Positions 35,367-46,664 of a stretch of 64,000 bases of DNA are shown here, one piece after another; within the stretch, counting starts at the first letter, position 1; every line of letters starts with the position of its first letter. The position numbers and the translations under genes are program-made. This DNA is from Cucumis sativus (Eukaryota > Streptophyta > Magnoliopsida > Cucurbitales > Cucurbitaceae). The notes beneath the pieces were generated by a model. The model saw nothing but the letters and a program-made list of their open reading frames with translations. It ran no database searches and was not told the origin of the DNA. Where the stretch lies: assembly GCF_000004075.3 (NCBI RefSeq), contig NC_026657.2, positions 34,024,732 to 34,088,731 of the forward strand. Reading direction: 5' to 3'.

Positions 35367-38331
35367 ATGAAGAAATTAAGGACTTACTATATGCATTTGA
35401 GACACCCACCAAACATGGAGCGGCGATGGATCTTCCCTTTAGCAATAGGCTCGATGGTTTCTCTGTTCCTTCTCTTTCTTTCAATGGTGGCCTCCCCCGG
35501 AGGGACCCCTCTGTTTCCGTTTTACAAATCTGTGGCTGTTTCGAGTTCGTTCTTTGTTGAATCGAAGCTTCATCCGGTTCCAATTTCATCGCTCCCTCCG
35601 CCGCCGCGATTTGCGTACCTAATTTCGGGTTCAGTCGGAGAGGGAAACATGTTGAAAAGGACGCTTGAAGCTCTGTACCATCCGATTAATCGGTATGTTT
35701 TGCATTTGGACCTCGAATCGCCGCCGGCGGAGCGGCTGGATCTGCAAAAGTATGTGCAGAATCATCCCATTTTTAAGAAATTTGGGAATGTGAAGGTCAT
35801 CACTAAGGCTAATCTTGTTACGTATCGGGGCCCAACTATGGTAGCTAATACATTGCACGCGGCGGCGATTTTGCTCCGGGAAGGTGGTGATTGGGATTGG
35901 TTTATTAACCTCAGTGCTTCGGATTATCCTCTTGTAACTCAAGATGGTGGGCTTTTGTTATTGTTCATTTAAGTCTCTTTTTATTTGGGTTTTTCTCTTA
36001 TATGAGTTAACGAATTTTGTTGATGGGTTTTGGAATTTTTTGCTAGATCTGCTGCATACTTTTTCTTACTTGCCTCGTGATCTTAATTTCATTGATCATA
36101 CCAGTAACATTGGATGGAAAGAGTAAGCGAACTGTTTCTTCTTTGGCTTGTTTTTTTTAAAAAGGGTTGATATTGAAATTGAATTTTGATGTTTGTAGGA
36201 GTCAGAGGGCTAAGCCAGTGATTATTGATCCTGGGTTGTATATGTCGAAGAAAGCTGATGTGTTTTGGATTACACAGCGTAGAAGTGTGCCAACAGCCTT
36301 TAAACTCTTTACAGGTAAATTTTGAAAAAAAACAAAATTCTGTTTCTTAGAACAAGAATTTGAATGACCATGGTTTATGTGAGTTCTGTTTTGATTTCTA
36401 TTAATCTTTCTTGTAGATTAGAGATAACAAATGATTTCTCTTTTCCCTTTTCATGTGTGTATGATATAAACTGAAACAGAAAACTCAAATTGTTTAGTTT
36501 TTGTTGTAGTCCTGCTATTGGAATTGCCATATAGACATTGACTTATGATGTAGGTCTCATAATCAATTGTTTTGAGCTAATGGACTTCTGAGTTTGCTAG
36601 AAACTTATCTTAGATCATTCAGTTGATATTGCTGCATGAACTTCATAATCTGCGTCCATTGCTTCGCAACTGCTGATCATTCTATCGATTATGCGACAAC
36701 ACATTTGTACTATCTTCATTTCCTAAGAAACAGATGAGAGGAACAAGAAATTATTTAATTGCCTTAATGTCTTGTTTCTTTTGCTTTCAAAGTGTCGCGG
36801 ACTATGCAACGTTTATGTATTTGCACCTTCATGTAGTCTATAGGTTTTTTCTATTTTATCCATGATGGGTTGGATTAGTGGTACAAAGGAGACATAGTCT
36901 TAATAACTAATTAAGAGGTTATGTGTTCAATCTATGGTATCCACCTACTTGTGAATTAATTTTCTACGAGTTTCCTTGACAACTAAAGGTTGTAACGTCA
37001 GACAGGTTGTTCCGTTAGATTAGATTAGTCAAGATGCACATAACTTGGCTTTCGTTAGATTAGATTAGTCAAGATGCACATAACCTGGCTCGGACGGGAT
37101 ATCTAAAAGAAATATATGTATTTTCTATTTTATGTTTACATCTTGAAAGAAATCTAGAAATGACAAAGAATGGTGGCAAAAGCTTCAAGATGATTTGATC
37201 ATTATGTTATTAATCTAAATTAGAATTTGAAGGCCATTCAAAAGTATATATCTTCCTTCTCACTGTACGTACTTGAATGCTTGGTGCAAACATTTTCTTA
37301 TGCTTTAAGGTTATTACAAGTTATGGTGGAAAACCTCAAGTTCTTGCTTAGAATATGTCAAGATGGGAAAATTTTCATGTAGGTAATATTAAGGATATTC
37401 ATTTCATTTCTTGCCTGCATGAAGTGTAGCCTTAGAATCATAAATGATACAATGGCATAGACCATGGACATGATACAAAAAGTGGAACCACTGACAACAT
37501 AGAACAGCTTGAAGGATGTAGACATATACATTCTTTTCTTTTCTTTTTGGTTAAGATTAGATCACGGTGTTGGATTTCTTACCTATAATTTTTATTGTTT
37601 CAAATTTAGATTATGTTCTGGATAGAACTCATTATTTTCTGTGAATATCGACTGAATGTTTCATTTTGCTCACTTTTTGTATGTAATTCGTTAGCATATA
37701 TCTTAGACCATACTGTAGTTCAGCAATCCTACAATCTCTAATCCCTATCTTTCTTTGAACGGATGAATTTTTCTTTGGGAGTTATTTTACTGAACTCTTG
37801 TCTTGCCTTATCACAGGGTCCGCTTGGATGGCACTTTCGCGGCCTTTTATTGACTACTGCATATGGGGGTGGGAAAATCTACCTCGAATCGTCCTCATGT
37901 ATTATGCAAACTTCATATCTTCCCCAGAAGGATACTTCCACACCGTTGTCTGCAACGCACAACAGTTCCAAAACACGACTGTGAACAGCGACCTCCATTT
38001 CATATCATGGGACAATCCTCCCAAACAGCATCCTCACCATCTCAATGTCAATGATATGCAAAGGATGGTGGATAGCAATGCTCCATTTGCAAGAAAGTTC
38101 GTTGGAGAAGATCCTGTACTCGATGAAATCGACAAGCAACTCCTACACAAACGCCCCAACATGGTAGTTGCTGGTGGTTGGTGCATTGGAAGCCACGAAA
38201 ATGGAACTGATCCATGCTCCATCGCCGGCAGTACTAATGTATTGAAACCTGGTCCTGGAGCAAAACGGCTCGAAACCCTGATCAACTCTCTATTATCCGA
38301 AGAGAAATTTCGACCTAGACAGTGCAAATAA
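35367..38331 (+). CDS. beta-glucuronosyltransferase of family GT14 (GlcAT14A-like)
   Basis: Four exons: 35367-35946, 36047-36122, 36199-36314, 37817-38331, giving 428 residues. A short cytosolic tail is followed by one membrane helix at about 22-41 (type II Golgi anchor), a Pro-rich stem (SSLPPPPRFAYLISGS), then the GT14 Branch domain: LHLDLESPPAERLDL, YRGPTMVANTLHAAA, WDWFINLSASDYPLVTQDDL, IDHTSNIGWKE, FKLFTGSAWMALSRPFIDYC, SPEGYFHTVVCNA and GGWCIGSHENGTDPC. GlcAT14 enzymes add glucuronic acid to beta-1,3- and beta-1,6-galactan of arabinogalactan proteins. ATG 35367 is used; Met17 is a possible later start but would leave only four residues before the anchor. Intron 3 is 1.5 kb and holds a SINE. 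Neighbouring PPR and AATP genes match the recalled context of At5g39990. Confidence 0.95.
36866..37106 (+). mobile_element. Au-like tRNA-derived SINE in GlcAT14 intron 3
   Basis: The head GGATTAGTGGTACAAAGG resembles a pol III A box, GAGGTTATGTGTTCAATCTA holds the B box, and the tail GATTAGTCAAGATGCACATA + ACCTGGCTCGGA is a diverged form of the well-known Au SINE 3' end. The tail region is duplicated in tandem with a 40-bp period (37013 and 37053). Au SINEs are widespread in angiosperms. Confidence 0.75.
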
Positions 38332-39094
38332 AAGGAGATACAACATCATCCACGGCATACTAGAAATCCCAAATGGATAAATTCAGGTCATGAAGAATTG
38401 GGAAGGAAATGGCTGAAATGTACACAACTCCATCAGTAGGTTACTAGAAATGGTTCAGCCATATCCATTTCTATTAGTCTTTTTTTTCTTTCTTACAAAG
38501 CTTCTTGACAGGTTTATTTCCACAATCCCTTTGCTGCTGCTGCCAACACTTGTGTTTTTTGTTACACTGATGCCTTTGTAATACCCAAATGGATGGAAGA
38601 ATTTGGCTGTGACTGATCAGTTGATGAAATGTATGAAAAACTATTAGTACAAAATTCAGTCAGAATCTTTGTAAGGCCTAAAATATAGTTTTCTTTCCCT
38701 TATAAAAAAAGGTTAGGTACTTTCTAAATTTGGTTCTTCAGGTTTAAGAATTTTTGTACTAGTCTTAGAAGTTTGATATGATAGGTTCTTGTCCTTATTG
38801 TTGTTGAAATTTGGGTATGAAGTCAATCAATAAAATTATAATTTTTTTCCTTTAAATACTATTTCTTGCAACTTTATTCATTTTAGTTTTCACTTTTAGA
38901 AAGTGGCCATTTTAATACAAATTGTCACTAAAACGTATAATAAAAATGGATTAACTAAGAAATAGATATCAAAGTGAGTTTAGAATTTAGTTCATATATG
39001 TTATAATTAAAATTTATTTTTTATGGTTTGATTTATCAAATTATAGATATTACTTATAAGATTTTATCCAACTTTCTTCAAACTATCAATCAAA

Positions 39095-39190
39095 CTTGTA
39101 AACTAAACAAAATAACTTAATTAATTAAGTTATTTTGAAAACTTGTAAACTAAACAAAATAACTTAATTAATTAAGTTATTTTGAAGTTT
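39095..39190. repeat. 47-bp tandem repeat, each unit with a 30-nt perfect palindrome
   Basis: Positions 39108-39137 and 39155-39184 are each a perfect inverted repeat centred on TTAATTAA and flanked by AAAATAAC/GTTATTTT. The two are joined by an identical TTGTAAACTAAAC spacer. Confidence 0.95.
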
Positions 39191-40859
39191 AAATATAAAG
39201 TCTAAATGACCGAATTATCCATCTTTATTATTAATAATATATTAAATAAATAGAAGAAGGAAAAAGAAAAGTTGACAAATTAATATTTGCATTTATTAGA
39301 TATCTTATGTAAATATGATAATTGATTAATTCTATTATGGTAATATTATAATAAAAATTATCTCTTAATTATTTTCTTTTGGTGATTTTGTTTAAAAATT
39401 ATGACTAATACAATGTATATTTTATAAATGAAAGGTTCTTATATCAATTTTTTTATGTATTTTATTTAAATATTCATATGTTATGTAGTAAATAATACGT
39501 TATGTTTGAAACAATATTAATTCTACATATGAAAATTGTTTATGTTTACAGGAACATTAACGAGAAAAAATTATTATAAGTATATATAATATGCCATTAA
39601 AACATTAGTTATTCTCGACTATATGTAATGTTGAGAAAAACTGAATATGTTTGAGATGTAGAGACTTGATAAAAGAAGTAAATTAGGTTGATAATTAAGA
39701 AAAAAACTCTTTAAAACTTTTGAAAATATTAAAAAATTATTTAAGATTTACTGATATAATTTATTTTTAAATATTTAAATTAAAGTTAATTGTAAAAAGA
39801 AAAAAAGACTATTTTATTTATAGGTATTTAATGTGAATCTTTCAAAAACTATTTTGAAAAGTAGAAATAAACTTGTAAGATTGAATTCAAGTATTGAGAT
39901 TATATATTTATTCAAAATAATATGACTTTGATTTGATTTGGACGATAATTCCTACGGGTAGGAACCATTGATATATTTGATGCTATTTCTTCACTTTCGT
40001 GCCTATAACTTCTCATTAATAATATGCCCTTTTCTTTATCACTCTTTTTCTATATTTTCTCAATTTCATCTTAATTAAATAAATACATAATTACATCAAT
40101 TAACATCAAAACAAGTCTCATATCTTCCTCTATAATCTTTGAATTAAAAATTAAAAAATCATCTTCATTTAAAAAGAAAAAGTACGACCTTTCTTGTTGT
40201 ATTTGCGAGTGTTCGAGTTCAAACTAGCTTGTGTGAGAATATTGATTAAAACACTAAACTCTCATCAGAATAAATCAATTTCAACTTTTAGTTAGCATTT
40301 ATCTTAAGTGTCATTCGTGCATCAATTCTAAAGTTCATTTTCTAAAATTGATTTTCTAAGGTTGATGTCAATCATGATTTGATTGTATGAAATCAATTAC
40401 GAGTTTAGATGATACACACGGTAAGTTTATGTTTTCTTTAATGAAATTTGGATGACATAAATTAATATACTTACACGAATAAAAATAAATATCCGAAATA
40501 ATAAAAACATTTTAGGTTAATTGTTTTAAATGACAAAATCATCATTCATGTGTTGATATATTTGAAAAAGATTTTTTTAGAACAAATTAACTGCAAGTAC
40601 AAGTTTTGACACATACTTGTTTGTTTCAACACTTTTCAAACAATATTCTATGTAGCCGTTAAAAAAAATAATTAATCTGACCAATCTGGATTATCCAAGA
40701 TTGGATTGGTTTAAATTTTGTGTTGCATTGAATTACAAAATTGGAGAAAAAAATATTCGAGGTAGGTTGTTGGGTCTTGTAAATAAGGGTCGGATTGACC
40801 TGACCCGACCCGGTTAGGCATATTTTTTAATATATATAAACTAAAACTTATTTTCATAA

Positions 40860-41100
40860 TTCATCGCACATCACATTCTATCGTTAGCCTTGTTCGCGAT
40901 CGCCCCGTCTTCTTCAATCAGTTCAACTTCCTCCTCGTCTACTCAGCCTTCCCCTCCTCCTCGACGGCCCAACCTCCCCCTCTCTATCGCCTCGTCGGCC
41001 CGGCCTCCCCCTCTCTGTGTCAGTTGCTCTCACTTCAAGGTAGCCGGCCTCTTGCCCTTGATACCGTTTGTCATCTTTCATAATTTTTGTCTATCCATTC
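40860..41100. other. GC-rich patch with CpG, non-genic as far as seen
   Basis: About 200 bp rich in CCTCC, CGTCGGCCCGGCC and similar words in an otherwise AT-rich region. A 95-codon frame crosses it, but it has no ATG at its start and its sequence is low-complexity Ser/Pro. It may be part of a repeat that runs into the MITE fragment at 41107. Confidence 0.4.
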
Positions 41101-41106
41101 TTCCTG

Positions 41107-41260
41107 CCTTCCCGCCAAAGCCGTTTGGGGAAGGGTTGTGTTATGAGATTAAGATTATGATAAACTTAGGGTTATGATAAAATGTGTTTGAGGGAAGAGC
41201 TACCGAGGAAGTGTTATAATAAAGATGTGTTTAGGGAAAGGTTATGTATGTAGTGTTATC
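41107..41260. mobile_element. fragment related to the MITE at 28911-29336
   Basis: It repeats the internal words of that element: AAAATGTGTTTGAGGGAAGA, AAAGATGTGTTTAGGGAAAG, GGTTATGTATGTAGTGTTAT. Ends are not clear. Confidence 0.5.
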
Positions 41261-41914
41261 AAATTTATTTTTTATTTTATCTTTTAAAAATTCAATATAC
41301 AAATTTTATATACTTAATTTATCAAATGGTCATACCTTTTTTTTTTAACAATTTGTCCTAATTTCATTAAATAAGAGGTTCATTTTCAACCTTTTTTCTA
41401 TGTGTAATTAGGTGCAAAATGATTATTTTTTTAAAAAAATCATATTCTAAATTTAATAAAAAAAAATTTGTATATTTTATTTACCACGTCGTCCTAGCTT
41501 TCGTAAAACAATTTGTCTTAATTTATTTAACTACAACTTTCATTTTCAACATTTTTTCAAGTATTTCAATAAATTGGTGTGACACTTAACCATAAACATG
41601 TAAATAAATACAAATAATAATTAAAAATACTAAGTATCATAAACAAAGAATAACAATAAAGAATTTTACCAACTCGAGTGGAAAATTACAATGAATCTAG
41701 TTTTAGATTTCTCTTTAGTTTATTTTAGTCTACTTTTAAAATATTAACTTTAATTTTTATTCTTTTTAAGAGCTGTCTATATAATCTTAAAATATTTATT
41801 TTAGTTATTCTGCAACAATTATTGGGTAAAAAATTATTGAACCTACCATCTATATAACAAATCTTTTTGTTACGTTAATTTAATCGAGATTAATTTAGGC
41901 GGTGTTTGGTTGAG

Positions 41915-42185
41915 ATTATAAGGTGTTTAGTTTTGTAAAAAACACTATTTCTTAAAAAAAAAATGATAGTGTTTGGTAAATTAAAATAATGCATTTAAAA
42001 AAAAAAAATATTTATAAAATAATCTATTTTGTTGGAAAAAATTTTAAAAATCAAATTTAGATATAAATAGTTATAAAAAAATCTAACCAAACGTTAAATG
42101 TTTAAACTTATTTTCAAAAAGTGTTTAAAAGAAAATGTATTATTAAAAAATATTGTGTTCTTAATTCAATCTAAACGGACGCTTA
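41915..42185. repeat. GTGTTTGG-ended repeat, probably a decayed MITE
   Basis: The left edge GGCGGTGTTTGGTTGAGATT and right-side AATCTAAACGGACGCTTAA, with internal AACCAAACG, have the look of a decayed terminal-inverted-repeat element. The match between ends is poor. Confidence 0.3.
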
Positions 42186-42868
42186 ATAATTAAAATAACA
42201 TTAAGAATAGTCCTTATGGTTTTTGCTAATTGTTGTAAACAATTTATGGTAGTTTATTAAAATTGTACATTTTTTTTAATTGACATTCATTAGCTAGGTA
42301 AACTAATTAACAAAATACAATAAGATTGAGATTGATATCAAAATTTTAATTTCACAAATATATTGATATAAATTCAAAAATAGAGATGAGTGAAGGTAAC
42401 TAAATTAAAATTTTAATAGTATAATTACAATAAATTAAATTAAAATCAATAAAAATCAAATAGCTAGCAAAGGAGATCTAAATGTCATAAAAAACTTGCA
42501 AAATTTTAAAAATCACATTCAAGGATGTATTTGTATAAATGTTGCAAAGTTGAGATAAATGTTGTAGAGATGAAATTTGGTGTTGCCAAGCTAATTTTCA
42601 TTTTGTAGTTAATGATTTCAAAGTTTATATGATTTTTATAAAAATCTTTCAAATAAACCATTTTTTTTAAGAATAGAAAATGGGTAGGGAATTAAAGTAT
42701 AATGTCATTTGACATAATTCATTTTTATTATATTGTTACTATTTCACTAAATAATTTAATAGGACCAATCTATAAAATTCAAATTGACCTTTTAAATATT
42801 TTCATTTCACTATTTCAAATAAACCTTTTTATTATATTGTTACTATTTCACTATGTTGTCTTCTCCTT

Positions 42869-43910
42869 TGCTTATGAGAAACGATTCTACTACCTCACCG
42901 GAACAGAGACGTTATTCTTGCCTCTTTTATTAATTACATAATCGAGAAAGGCAAGGCGGTGGAGCTTAAGAACGGGCAACAGAAGCTTTATACGAACAGC
43001 TCCAACAAAGATTGGGGGCATACAAGTAATTGGAGGCATGTCCCTTTTGAGCATCCTGCCAATTTTCGAACTCTCGCTATGGATCCCAAGAAGAAGCAAG
43101 AGATTATTGATGATTTGGTTAAGTTTGGGAATGGTAAAGCGTATTATTAGAAAGTGGGGAAGGCTTAGAAACGTGGGTATCTTCTGTACGGTGCGCCGGG
43201 AACTTGGAAGTCCACCATGATCGCCTCCATGGCGAATTTCATGGAGTATGATGTTTATGATTTGGAGCTGAAGTCCGTTAAGGATAATACAGAGTAGAAG
43301 AAATTATTGATTGAGATTTCGAATAAATCTATTATTGTGATTGAGGATATTGATTGCTCTCTTGATCTCACCGGGCAACGGAGGAAGAAGAAAAGAAAGG
43401 AAAAGAAGAAAGACCCTGTTAAGAAGGGTGAAGAAGAAGAGGTTACAGAATGTCGTCGACGGAATACGGTCGGCGTGTGGTGGAGAGAGGCTGATTATTT
43501 TCACGACGAATCATAAGGAAAAGGTTGATGAAGCTTTGATAAGAAGAGGAAGAATGGACAAACATATAGAGATGCCTTATTGTGGTTTCGAAGCATTCAA
43601 AGCTGTTGCTATGAATTACTTGGATGTTGAATGGGATGAATAGAACGACAAAATTGGGGAAATGTTGGAGGAAACAGAGATGGTCCGGCGGATGTGGCTG
43701 AAATTTTGACACAGAAGTATGAAGGTGAAAAAAGAGAGGAGTGTTTGAAGAGATTGGTTGAAGCTCTTGAGAAAACAAAAAAGGAAGCTGAGAAGAAGAA
43801 AGGCTGAAGCAGGAAAAATGGCAGAAGAAGAGAAAGAAGAAGAATCAATGAAATTAAAAGCAATGGAGTTGGTGCTAAAGAAGTAAAAGAAAGAAAATGA
43901 TCACATGGAG
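42869..43910 (+). pseudogene. AAA-ATPase (AATP1-like) pseudogene, 5'-truncated
   Basis: It aligns with the intact copies from their residue about 142 onward, so the membrane anchor and the first quarter are gone. It keeps HVPFEHPANFRTLAMDPKKK and IIVIEDIDCSLDLTGQ. Breaks in host-gene frame: TAG after NGKAYY (43148) and in KVGKA (43168), Walker A reads GAPGTWKST instead of GPPGTGKST (about 43190-43217), TAG in KDNTE (43294), loss of most of the LSGLLNFIDG segment near 43445, and a frame change near 43680. It is the leftmost unit of the array and the oldest by divergence. Confidence 0.92.
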
Positions 43911-46590
43911 AAAGCAATTAATATGTATGGAGATAAAGCCCTTTCTAAAACTCTATTAGAAACTTCATAGAATTATGGTTTCACAGTTCTGCTAGACAAT
44001 GAAAATGGGCCTTAACTTTGGGCTTCCATTCTTAACAATCTCTCACCTACAACTACAAGACCAACAAGCTATCATGTCTACCTTCCAACTATACTAAAAA
44101 ATTTGCAAAATATAACCAAATTTCTCAAACTCTACCAAAGCATATGAATGAAATAATTGACAGCTTTTGTTATATTTACCTTGAAAATGTATTATCTAAT
44201 CCTGCTTAATCGGTGATTGTTCTATAATTTTTACATAGGTTTGGAGAGTAAAAAAGGTAGATTTTTGGAATTGTTCTGATTATGTTTGGAGAATGAAATT
44301 GTTAGCTTCTCCTTCCATTCCATGAATGAAAATTTTCCAACAAAAAAGAAAAGGAGAGATTAAGAAGAAGAAGAGAAAAAAAAACAAAAAGCTAATAAGA
44401 TGTCATGTGGGCATGCCTTATTTGTGTTATAAATTTATGTGGACAAAATTTTCCCACTTGAAAAGTAAAAAAGGAGTCTTGTGTTCACACCTTCAAATTA
44501 CCACTTTCCTCTACATTTCCTTTACTTTTTGAACACGTTTTGCAAATTAAATTCTAATTTTATTTTATTTTATTTTACGATTAATATAATTTAAGTAAAT
44601 TATTTGATTATATATTTCTAAGAGTTATTAGTTGGAACACCTTAAGCATACTATTTAGATTAAGAAAAAATAAAAAACACACACACACACACAAGGAAAA
44701 AAGATCAAACTTAAAAACTAGGATTAGATATACATTAGGAAAATTAATTGCTATATAAAGAAATAAAATAGACATATGATACAGCATATAATATAAATGT
44801 TTAAAGACAAATATATGTATGTATGGTATATTCACAAGAACTTAAAACTAAAGCTTCACATTGCCAAGAGAAAATATAAATGAGAGGATATGGCCAGCTT
44901 TTGAGTATTGTGTTCACACGTAGGAAATCAAAAGAAACTTGGTCTACGAGTCCATTACTTTTCATTAGAATTATAATTATTTAATTACCACATTTTCTTC
45001 AAAAAAAAAAATTATTACTTTAAAAACACGAAAAAACAATCATTGGAAATTTCGTATCTATTTCCTTTTGAGGCTACAAAATAAAAATGTATATAGATAA
45101 AAAAAAACAAAGGAAAGTTGGGATGAAGCACATGCATTAGTTCATAAATTACAAAGTTTGATACATTGCATCCGAACTAAGATTAATCCATAAATTTATG
45201 TTGGTTCGGATGCAATGTGCATTTTATATACACATCTCATCCATTTTATTTTCTTCCTTTCTTCTCTTTTCAATTCAACACCCAATCATACATGTATAAT
45301 TTATGAAACAAAACTTGAAAAGCATAAAATCAAATTAGTCATTCATACATAATCTATGAGAATTTTTAAATAACAATGAAATTTTATCCAAACACAATAC
45401 AATGCAAAAAATAAAGAAGTGACATCATGGACGTGATTCATTATTTAATAAATAAATCAGTGCAAACAAAATTTATCAGACTGTTTAGAATAATGATAAA
45501 AAATTTAAAAGGTTAAAAACATATTTTCGATAAAAGAAACGGATGAAAACTGAAATTTGTAAATGAAATTAGAATCTAGAGTTTAATATCAATCATAGAA
45601 ATATATCTTTTTAAAAATATATAATAAAATAAGTTAGTGTAACTAAAATTTTAAACAAATATTTTTATGAAAAAATTTGAAATATGATTGATTGAAATTG
45701 AAAACTGAATATTAAAACTGGAAACATAATATCAATTTAATAAAAAACAATTTTAAAATTAAAGATTTGAGATTGAGATATTCAAAATATATATATGTAT
45801 AAAGAAAATAAAGAAGTTTGTTAATAAGAAAATTAATTGGAAATGTAACGTCCGTTTAATAAGAAAACGTTGAAAAATGGAGATTAGAATATTTAATATT
45901 CATATATAGATAAAAAAAAATGAAAAAATCAAATTAAAAATGAAAAAATTATCTTAATTTAATAAAGAAACAGGTGAAGGCAAATTATATATATATAAAA
46001 GGTGGGACGTAGATGCAGCTGTGAAGTTGAGGATGCAGCTGTGAAGTTGTGGATCCCCTACACCACTTCAATTCCTTCTCGTGGAACTTTTCCTACCTTA
46101 TTTTTTAAAATAATATTTCTTATAAAAAAGAAATCCATTTTGACTCATATAATTCAGAAAAACCAACAAACTTTTTTAATTAAAAGCTATGGTCCTTTTT
46201 AATATGCTTGAATAAAGAAAATAAAGAAGGGATTTTTACTTTACACCATGTAAAGTATAGTTTTTAATTTAACCTGACTGCTCTTCAAAGTTAGGGAGTA
46301 ATTACAATATTTATTAAAATAGGTAACAATCTTGTAAATAATAATATTTAAGAAGGTTAGTCGCCGTCTAAACAGAAATTAATAAAAACGAAGTTTACTT
46401 AATTAATCACAAAATTGTTTTTTCCTTAATTATAGCAAAATTTGTTTATCCTTAATAAATAACAAAATTATAATTATAGGGTTTTAGAAATTCCTACATA
46501 CCGACGAGAAGGGTGACTCCTTATCCTTTCTTCAACAAGGACTTCCACTCTGCAACAAATTCCCCTACTCCTCCTCCTCCTCCTTCTTCT
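43911..46590. other. intergenic within AATP array
   Basis: AT-rich. 44745-44960 resembles 48670-48770 and 53640-53830 (GTATATTCA then AAGCTTCACA(T/A)TGCCAAGAG and TGTGTTCACACGTAGG), so the 3' flanks were duplicated together with the genes. A CA microsatellite is at about 44677-44693. A short direct repeat GATGCAGCTGTGAAGTTG occurs at 46012 and 46032. No gene. Confidence 0.6.
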
Positions 46591-46597
46591 TATTTAA
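46591..46597 (+). promoter_or_regulatory. TATA box of AATP copy 1
   Basis: TATTTAA lies 68 bp before the ATG after a CTCCTC tract. The same box sits at the same place in the other two copies. Confidence 0.65.
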
Positions 46598-46664
46598 GGC
46601 CTCCTTTTCCTTCTCAAATTCTCCACCAATAAACCTTCTAATTCCACAACTTTCTCACACAAAC

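Larger units (their letters stand above)
38332..42868. other. intergenic between GlcAT14 and the AATP array
   Basis: It holds the GlcAT14 3' UTR, a tandem pair of 30-nt palindromes (39095-39190), a GC-rich patch (about 40880-41060), a MITE fragment (41107-41260) and a GGCGGTGTTTGGTTG-containing repeat near 41915. The rest is AT-rich. No supported gene. Confidence 0.6.

Noticed and set aside
40890-41177. 95-codon plus-strand frame rich in Ser/Pro
   Set aside because: It has no ATG at the start, is low complexity, and ends inside MITE-like sequence.
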